Positions 58,915-64,000 of a DNA stretch of 64,000 bases are shown here, piece by piece. Numbering within the stretch: the stretch's first letter is position 1; each line of letters starts with the position of its first letter. Where the stretch lies: positions 52,642 to 116,641 of the forward strand of contig JBKBHA010000012.1 in the NCBI GenBank assembly GCA_046297935.1. The letters are read 5' to 3'. The notes under the pieces were generated by a model, which had not been told where the DNA came from, did no database searches, and worked only from the letters and a program-made list of their open reading frames with translations. A program made the position numbers and the translations under genes. This stretch comes from CAYMZZ01 sp046297935. Lineage in GTDB: Bacteria; Bacteroidota; Bacteroidia; Chitinophagales; Chitinophagaceae.

Positions 58915-60168
58915 ATGGTACGTCGCACGCTGGAAATAGTCGGCAACAGTTTCAAAATGGCGCTGCAGGAGCTCTGGAAAAACAAGCTCCGCACCTTTTT
59001 GTCGCTTTTCGGCATTACCATCGGTATTTTCTGCATTATTGGCGTGCTGACCGTAGTAAACAGCCTGGAACAAAATATTCGAAATGAGGTAAGCTCGCTC
59101 GGCACAAACACCATTTACATAGATAAATGGGATTACACCGGCGGCGGGCCCGACTATCCCTGGTGGAAGTATGTGAACCGCCCTGTTCCACGCTACCACA
59201 ATCTGGCCGAAATCAAAGAGCGTACAGCCAGTGCGCGGTATGCCGCTTTTAATATTTCTGCCACCGATGTGGTGGAATACAAAGGTGCCGTATTGTCGAA
59301 TGTAAACTACTATGGAGTTACCGAAGACTTTGAAGATATCCAACCTTTTGAACTGAGCGCAGGACGTTATTTTTCCGACGGCGATTTCAACCGCGGACTG
59401 CCGGTTGTAGTAGCAGGTTGGGATGTGGCAGAAAAGATTTTTGGCGAAGCCCGTCTGGCTATTGACAAGACCATTTCCATAAGAGGTAAAAATGTACAGG
59501 TTATTGGTGTAATCAAAAAGCAGGGCCGACAAATGATTGGCGGCTGGCAGTTTGATCAGAGTATTCTGATACCTTACCGTTTTGCGCGAACCATTATGAA
59601 CGAACTGCGCACCGATCCGCTTATTATTGTACAAGGGCAGGAGAATCTGAGCAGCAAGGCACTTAAGGATGAATTGACCGGAACCATGCGTGCATTGCAC
59701 AAGCTTAGCCCGACCAAGGAAAATGATTTTGCGCTCAACGATATCAATGATCTCGGCGACTCCATCAGCGGAATTTTTTCAGCGCTGAACCTGGGTGGCT
59801 GGATCATCGCGCTACTTTCGCTGATCGTGGGCATGTTTGGTGTTGCCAACATCATGTTTGTAACGGTTCGTGAACGTACCGGCCAGATCGGGCTCAAAAT
59901 GGCGGTTGGTGCAAAACGCCGTGTAATCATGACCGAGTTTTTGCTTGAGTCGGCCTTTTTATGTGTGATTGGCGGACTCATCGGATTATTCTTTGTATTT
60001 ATCCTGAGTCTGATACTTTCTTCCATATTCAATTTCCCCGTCTTTATTTCCACAGATATCATGTTGCTGGCTATCGGTATCTGCATACTTGTGGGTGTAC
60101 TGGCAGGAATGATCCCCGCATGGAAAGCATCGAGGCTGGATCCTGTGGTGGCCATCCGAAGTAAATAG
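58915..60168 (+). CDS. MacB-type ABC transporter permease
   Basis: 417 residues: an N-terminal TM (about 24-45, TFLSLFGITIGIFCIIGVLTVVNSL), a large periplasmic MacB-like domain (about 46-285; SLGTNTIYIDKWDY ... GRYFSDGDFNRGLPVVVAGWDVAEKIFG ... NVQVIGVIKKQGRQM) and three C-terminal TM helices ending IPAWKASRLDPVVAIRSK. MacB-like permeases work by mechanotransmission with a separate or fused ATPase; no ATPase gene is adjacent. tsaD follows after 29 bases. Confidence 0.9.
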   Translation: MVRRTLEIVGNSFKMALQELWKNKLRTFLSLFGITIGIFCIIGVLTVVNSLEQNIRNEVSSLGTNTIYIDKWDYTGGGPDYPWWKYVNRPVPRYHNLAEIKERTASARYAAFNISATDVVEYKGAVLSNVNYYGVTEDFEDIQPFELSAGRYFSDGDFNRGLPVVVAGWDVAEKIFGEARLAIDKTISIRGKNVQVIGVIKKQGRQMIGGWQFDQSILIPYRFARTIMNELRTDPLIIVQGQENLSSKALKDELTGTMRALHKLSPTKENDFALNDINDLGDSISGIFSALNLGGWIIALLSLIVGMFGVANIMFVTVRERTGQIGLKMAVGAKRRVIMTEFLLESAFLCVIGGLIGLFFVFILSLILSSIFNFPVFISTDIMLLAIGICILVGVLAGMIPAWKASRLDPVVAIRSK

Positions 60169-60197
60169 CCCCGTCTTTCCCATTTGATTTTTTGAAA

Positions 60198-61238
60198 ATG
60201 CCTACAATACTAGCGATAGAATCCAGTTGCGACGAAACCTCGGCTGCCGTATGCCGCGATGGAGCCATCTTGTCAAACCATATTGCCACGCAGGCCGTGC
60301 ATGAAAAATATGGAGGCGTAGTTCCCGAGCTTGCCTCGCGCGCGCATATGGCACATATTGTGCCGGTGGTAGACACCGCATTGAAAACTGCCGGAGTACC
60401 ATTGCATCAAATAGATGCTATTGCATTTACTCAATCGCCAGGATTAATTGGGTCGCTGCTGGTAGGCGCACAGTTTGCCAAGTCGCTTGCGCTTGCCCTT
60501 AACAAGCCGCTGATAGCCGTTCACCACATGCAGGCCCATGTGGTTGCCAACCTGATCGACGAACCGCGGCCCAGCTTTCCTTTTTTGTGCCTCACCGTAA
60601 GCGGTGGTCATACACAGATAGTGCGTTGCGATTCACCTACCGATATGACTGTATTGGGCGAAACAATTGATGACGCGGCCGGTGAAGCGTTCGATAAATC
60701 AGCCAAACTCTTGGGGCTCCCTTACCCTGGCGGACCGCTGATCGACAAATATGCGCGCAACGGAAACGCAGAGCGTTTTCGTTTTCCGGAACCGCAAATA
60801 CCTGGCCTCGATTTCAGCTTTAGCGGGCTGAAGACCTCCATTCTTTACTTTTTGCAGAATGCCGGCAGCAGCCTCGTTTATAAAGAAGAGTTTCGGGCAA
60901 GCGAAGAAGAAAGGAAGAAGTTTATCGACGAAAACCTCGCCGACATCTGCGCCAGCATCCAGGCGAGAATAATTAGCATACTGTTGAACAAACTTAAACG
61001 AGCCGCCATTCAAACCGGCATCAATCAGCTGTGCCTGGCCGGTGGTGTTTCGGCCAATAGTGGCTTACGAAGTAGCTTTGAACAATTGGGGAGGGAACAG
61101 GGCTGGCAAACTTTTATTCCCGCATTTCAGTATTGCACCGATAATGCCGGTATGATCGCCATGACCGCCTGGTATAAATTTCAATCAGGCGAATTCTCTG
61201 AACTAAATAGTACTGTTTCTGCCAGGGCCAGTTGGTAG
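60198..61238 (+). CDS. tsaD: tRNA N6-adenosine threonylcarbamoyltransferase
   Basis: 346 residues from ATG 60198 (MPTILAIESSCDETSAAV). Metal and ATP signatures: VVPELASRAH, VHHMQAHVVAN, TVSGGHTQIVRCDS, DDAAGEAFDKSAKLLGLPYPGGP and LAGGVSANSGLR. It transfers the threonylcarbamoyl group to A37 of ANN-decoding tRNAs, using the product of the TsaC/Sua5 protein encoded at 35047. An alternative TTG start two codons upstream is less likely. Confidence 0.96.
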   Translation: MPTILAIESSCDETSAAVCRDGAILSNHIATQAVHEKYGGVVPELASRAHMAHIVPVVDTALKTAGVPLHQIDAIAFTQSPGLIGSLLVGAQFAKSLALALNKPLIAVHHMQAHVVANLIDEPRPSFPFLCLTVSGGHTQIVRCDSPTDMTVLGETIDDAAGEAFDKSAKLLGLPYPGGPLIDKYARNGNAERFRFPEPQIPGLDFSFSGLKTSILYFLQNAGSSLVYKEEFRASEEERKKFIDENLADICASIQARIISILLNKLKRAAIQTGINQLCLAGGVSANSGLRSSFEQLGREQGWQTFIPAFQYCTDNAGMIAMTAWYKFQSGEFSELNSTVSARASW

Positions 61239-61261
61239 CAGGTAAAGTGGAAAAGGCGTGT

Positions 61262-61540
61262 TTAGTACACAGGCACTTTTTTTTCTTTCCTATTCATTAA
61301 AAGCAGCAAGGCTACAATCGTGAATATGATGGCAAAAAAAGCTAAAACCTGTGCCAGAAAAAGTTCAACATCGCCAGTGAATTTCCTTTCGCTCTTTGGT
61401 GCAAGAGCCAAATGATCCAACCAAAAACTTAGCGCGCCCAGCCATGCTGAAAAAGCCAGAAAACAAAAAAGAATAGACGCAAAGCTGATTGGTCGTTTGT
61501 TTGATTTTGGCGGGAGCGGAGGAAATGGAGGATATCCCAT
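61262..61540 (-). CDS. Small membrane protein, unknown function
   Basis: 92 residues: a proline-rich cytoplasmic start (GYPPFPPLPPKSNKR), TM helices at about 18-42 and 61-82 and a basic C-terminus (NRKEKKVPVY). No family recognised. It lies between tsaD and trmN6, in the opposite direction. Confidence 0.6.
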   Translation of the reverse strand: MGYPPFPPLPPKSNKRPISFASILFCFLAFSAWLGALSFWLDHLALAPKSERKFTGDVELFLAQVLAFFAIIFTIVALLLLMNRKEKKVPVY

Positions 61541-61617
61541 TCTTTAGTTTTATTGAAAGTACCTTTGAATCTTACCCGCGTCAATACATAATTTGTACTA
61601 GTGAATAGGTCACGAAT

Positions 61618-62352
61618 ATGGCGAACAACTATTTCCGGTTTAAGCAGTTCGAAGTTTATCAGCACGCCAGTGCTATGAAAGTAACTACCGATGCCTGCTT
61701 ATTCGGCGCCTGGGCTGCCAGGCTGGAAAGCAGTTTTGTAGAAAAAAAGCGAATGCTCGATGTGGGCGCTGGAACCGGTTTGCTTACCCTTATGATGGCT
61801 CAGCAAAACAATGCCATTATTGATGCTGTAGAAATCGAATCCGGTGCGGCGGCGGAAGCAAAAGCGAATTTCGCAAGGTCACCCTGGCCAGATCGACTGA
61901 ATTTGTTGGAAGGCAATATCCTCGACACTTTACCGGGGCTGAATGTAAATTATCATGTCGTTTTCAGCAATCCACCGTTTTATGAACACGATCTGGCGTC
62001 GCCAGGCGAAAGCAGGAGAATGGCACATCACGAATCGGGTTTGCAACTGCAGCCATTGGTTGCGAGAATGGATGAATTATTGAATGCCGAAGGACGTTAT
62101 TATCTACTCTTTTCCGCCAAAAGAGAATCGGCATTGCTGACCGAACTGGCCACCGCAGGTTTGGCCATTACACAAATAGCACGGGTTCGCCCGACCAGCA
62201 GTTCAGCATTTTCCAGGGTAATGGTAGCCGGTCGGCGCGCCCGACCAGGCCAATCGTCCCCTACTGAGTCGGAACTGCTGATTCATACAGAAGAAAAAAA
62301 ATACAGTGCCGATTTTATCAGCCTGCTACACCCCTACTACCTTTATCTCTGA
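61618..62352 (+). CDS. trmN6: tRNA1(Val) adenine-37 N6-methyltransferase
   Basis: 244 residues: FRFKQFEVYQHASAMKVTTDACLFGAW at the start is the TrmN6/YfiC signature, followed by LDVGAGTGLLTLMMAQ and the N6-adenine motif NPPFYE. The enzyme methylates A37 of valine tRNA in studied organisms. Its TGA is directly followed by the TCA that is the reversed stop of the next, convergent gene (zero spacing). Confidence 0.9.
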   Translation: MANNYFRFKQFEVYQHASAMKVTTDACLFGAWAARLESSFVEKKRMLDVGAGTGLLTLMMAQQNNAIIDAVEIESGAAAEAKANFARSPWPDRLNLLEGNILDTLPGLNVNYHVVFSNPPFYEHDLASPGESRRMAHHESGLQLQPLVARMDELLNAEGRYYLLFSAKRESALLTELATAGLAITQIARVRPTSSSAFSRVMVAGRRARPGQSSPTESELLIHTEEKKYSADFISLLHPYYLYL

Positions 62353-63567
62353 TCAGCCATTGAAGCTGTCGCCCGCAACATAGTCGCTCAGATACTGAAA
62401 TTCCTCCGTCAGCTTCCCTTCACTGGCAATTGTTGCCCGCTGAATAATGGCCGAGGGCTTACCCAGGAGATCAGGCAAAACAAATTTTATCAGCTGCTCC
62501 CCGAAATATCTGGATGCATCCCTTGGCAATTCGTTGGGAAGGTTGCCCACTGCCATCAGATCGATTGAATTGGGCAGGTAAGGAGCTGTTTTTTCGAGAC
62601 TATTCCGGTCCACTCCATAGATGGGGTCCTCAATGCTTTGGTCGCCAAGGTTGATAGGCACCGAGCCGTTTACATCGTCCGTTATATCAGCAATGGTTCG
62701 GATTACAAATGAATCATCCGCCACATCTTCTTTCGCAAATAGGCGTGGTACATTTTTGTCCCAATAAACCCCATTCATCAGAATATCTGTTTGAGCAGCA
62801 TAGGGCAAAAAGCGACACTTGTATCTGTCCGGATGATCATGGAACTCAGAACGGCTATATGCACCTCCATCTGCACGTGCATAAAGATCGCTGCCTTTCA
62901 ATTGTGTATATACCGGGTATGCAAAACGCCGACGCAGGTAATCGTCGGGCTCCACTTCATGAATACCCATCAGGTTCATCACTTCCAGTATCCCATGCGC
63001 CACCCTTCCTGAACCGGTCACGGCAATTTTCACATTAGGCAGGCGGAGACCAAAATAGGTGTGAATGAGTTCGCGAAAACTGCGCTGGCGGTACACGCGT
63101 TCCATATTGTACAGACCGCTGCGGTTTCCATATGCCAGCATACCGTTGTGAGCTCCAACCACGCCGGCAAAAAAACCAAACCCAATAATCCTTTGCCCAT
63201 CTTCATGTTCCAGGCATTCATAGTCGATCAGCCGGATACCGCGATCCAGAATAGTTTGAAGCAGGCGTCGATTATGGGGTTGTTTTTTCTTGGTATGGGA
63301 AAAAAACAGGTAGGTCTTTTGCGCTATCAGCTTCTCTACCGGCACTTCTTTGATTCCAAGCAGAATGTCGCAGTCGCGAAGATCGTCGGTCATTTCGATG
63401 CCGGCCTGTTGGTATTCCCGATCGCTGAAACATCGATCGGGCGAGGCTTCCGCTTTTATGCGGATATCCGGGAAATTTTTATGAACCCATTTACATTGTG
63501 CCGGCGTCAGGGCAACCCGCTTATCGGCCGGCACTTTCCCTTCGCGAATTAATCCAATCGTTAGCAT
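62353..63567 (-). CDS. AlaDH/PNT-fold dehydrogenase, saccharopine dehydrogenase (lysine-forming)-like
   Basis: 404 residues. The N-terminus IGLIREGKVPADKRVALTPAQCKWV and CDILLGIKEVPVEKLI belong to the AlaDH/transhydrogenase N-terminal domain, as in saccharopine dehydrogenases. A Rossmann motif follows (KIAVTGSGRVAHGILEVMNLMG), then FVIRTIADITDDVNGSVPI and YGVDRN, which resemble the LYS1 group more than alanine dehydrogenase. Substrate uncertain: lysine/saccharopine or another amino acid. A TAnnTTTG element lies 12 bases upstream. Confidence 0.75.
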   Translation of the reverse strand: MLTIGLIREGKVPADKRVALTPAQCKWVHKNFPDIRIKAEASPDRCFSDREYQQAGIEMTDDLRDCDILLGIKEVPVEKLIAQKTYLFFSHTKKKQPHNRRLLQTILDRGIRLIDYECLEHEDGQRIIGFGFFAGVVGAHNGMLAYGNRSGLYNMERVYRQRSFRELIHTYFGLRLPNVKIAVTGSGRVAHGILEVMNLMGIHEVEPDDYLRRRFAYPVYTQLKGSDLYARADGGAYSRSEFHDHPDRYKCRFLPYAAQTDILMNGVYWDKNVPRLFAKEDVADDSFVIRTIADITDDVNGSVPINLGDQSIEDPIYGVDRNSLEKTAPYLPNSIDLMAVGNLPNELPRDASRYFGEQLIKFVLPDLLGKPSAIIQRATIASEGKLTEEFQYLSDYVAGDSFNG

Positions 63568-63579
63568 AATTCAGTCGGC

Positions 63580-63587
63580 CAAAGGTA
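63580..63587 (-). promoter_or_regulatory. TAnnTTTG element (TACCTTTG) for the dehydrogenase gene
   Basis: A perfect -7 element 12 bases before ATG 63567, giving a leader of about six bases. Confidence 0.45.
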
Positions 63588-63700
63588 GGTATTTGGCCAT
63601 CGATCACCAGCGGACCGATTCATTTGGCAATTTTGGGTATTGAATCGGCCCATTTACTCTCCAATTGTCAAAAATCCCGTAATATTGCATCCCCTTACCA

Positions 63701-63784
63701 GCCCGGGTGGCGAAATTGGTAGACGCAGCAGACTCAAAATCTGCCGCCTTCACGGGTGTGCCGGTTCGAGTCCGGCCCCGGGCA
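63701..63784 (+). tRNA. tRNA-Leu, anticodon CAA
   Basis: 84 bases. Acceptor arms GCCCGGG/CCCGGGC with discriminator A, a D-loop like that of the other tRNA-Leu, anticodon stem GCAGA/TCTGC around loop CTCAAAA (anticodon CAA, codon UUG), a class II variable arm and T-arm CCGGTTCGAGTCCGG. CCA is not encoded. Confidence 0.95.
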
Positions 63785-63790
63785 CAAGTC

Positions 63791-63820
63791 AAAAGCCGAA
63801 GCGATGCCTTCGGCTTTTTT
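63791..63820 (+). terminator. Intrinsic terminator after tRNA-Leu(CAA)
   Basis: An 11-bp stem AAAAGCCGAAG/CTTCGGCTTTT with a 6-base loop, extended by further Ts. Confidence 0.9.
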
Positions 63821-63840
63821 AGCTTTAGAAATTGTGTGGT

Positions 63841-64000
63841 ATGTTTTGGGTGTACGCGATCAGCAGCTTGCGAAGAAATTATGTTTACGTCGGCATTACC
63901 GATGATCTGCTGCGACGTATTCAGCAACACCAACTTGGGTACAATCGAACTACTGCCCCTTATGCTCCTTTCCAATTAATCTATCAGGAAGAGTTTCCAA
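63841..64000 (+). CDS. GIY-YIG nuclease family protein, N-terminal part (cut by window end)
   Basis: An ATG at 63841 opens a frame to the window end (53 residues): FWVYAISSLRRNYVYVGITDDLLRRIQQHQLG, then RTTAPYAPFQLIYQEEF. This is the start of the small stand-alone GIY-YIG (URI-like) domain, with YVYVGIT in place of the name-giving YIG and an Arg on the following helix. Such single-domain proteins are common and largely uncharacterised; the catalytic Glu lies beyond the window. Confidence 0.85.
   Translation, partial: MFWVYAISSLRRNYVYVGITDDLLRRIQQHQLGYNRTTAPYAPFQLIYQEEFP

Noticed and set aside
58882..59700. 272-codon minus-strand frame opposite the ABC permease gene
   Set aside because: It is antisense to a clear MacB-type permease and lacks domain features.

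Overview
The window is chromosomal DNA of a member of the Bacteroidota, most likely a Chitinophagaceae-like soil or freshwater bacterium. Supporting signs are a type IX secretion (gliding-type) sorting domain on a 1250-residue surface protein, an outer-membrane TonB-type receptor with a carboxypeptidase regulatory domain, the futalosine-pathway enzyme MqnA, a three-gene proton-translocating transhydrogenase, N-terminal HU-like and pRiA4b ORF-3-like proteins, the absence of convincing Shine-Dalgarno sites, and many matches to the Bacteroidota promoter (TTG, 19 to 21 bases, TAnnTTTG). Base composition is close to half G+C in most of the window and visibly lower around 10.7-11.7 kb and 44.5-51 kb.

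Layout. 0-1 kb: end of one gene, then about 840 bases of repeats. 1-9.5 kb: FKBP lipoprotein, HU/SPOR-like protein, kynureninase with an atypical SDR, glycerophosphodiesterase with a PaiB-like flavoprotein, 3-hydroxybutyryl-CoA dehydrogenase. 9.5-20 kb: Mrp ATPase, an AT-rich patch with a small lipoprotein and a frameshifted gene, DoxX, YigZ, RibD, PrmC, ExbB/ExbD, an SPFH protein, an OmpA-type protein and PepT. 20-29 kb: SlyD-type FKBP, NamZ-type muramidase, Fmt, a LysM protein, an RNA cytosine methyltransferase and pntA-pntA2-pntB. 29-36 kb: TonB-type receptor and the tRNA-maturation genes miaA, cca and a TsaC/Sua5 protein. 36-51 kb: sugar and surface region with glycosyltransferases, YfhO, FkbM, Fcl and Gmd, interrupted by DapD, a DMT transporter, a tRNA-Leu, a candidate small RNA and YhhQ. 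51-64 kb: the giant type IX substrate, MqnA, PurB, RF3, an ABC permease, TsaD, TrmN6, an alanine/saccharopine dehydrogenase-like enzyme, a second tRNA-Leu and the start of a GIY-YIG protein.

Genes that work together: gmd-fcl with the nearby glycosyltransferases (GDP-fucose and glycan assembly), exbB-exbD (energy for outer-membrane transport), pntA-pntA2-pntB (NADPH supply), miaA/cca/TsaC-type/tsaD/trmN6 (tRNA maturation and modification), and LysM, OmpA and NamZ (envelope and peptidoglycan).

The least expected features are not ordinary genes. (1) Four classes of 7- or 8-base word arrays lie in gene 3' regions, start at or close to stop codons, and in this window keep a fixed orientation relative to the upstream gene. 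(2) A promoter, a 111-base inverted-repeat core and a terminator at 40.4-40.7 kb look like an unannotated, perhaps 6S-like, RNA. (3) Several TAnnTTTG elements lie only 4-5 bases before start codons, predicting leaderless mRNAs. (4) A complete EF-hand calcium-loop pattern lies in the N-terminal segment of ExbB. (5) A terminator-shaped hairpin sits in the short leader of prfC.
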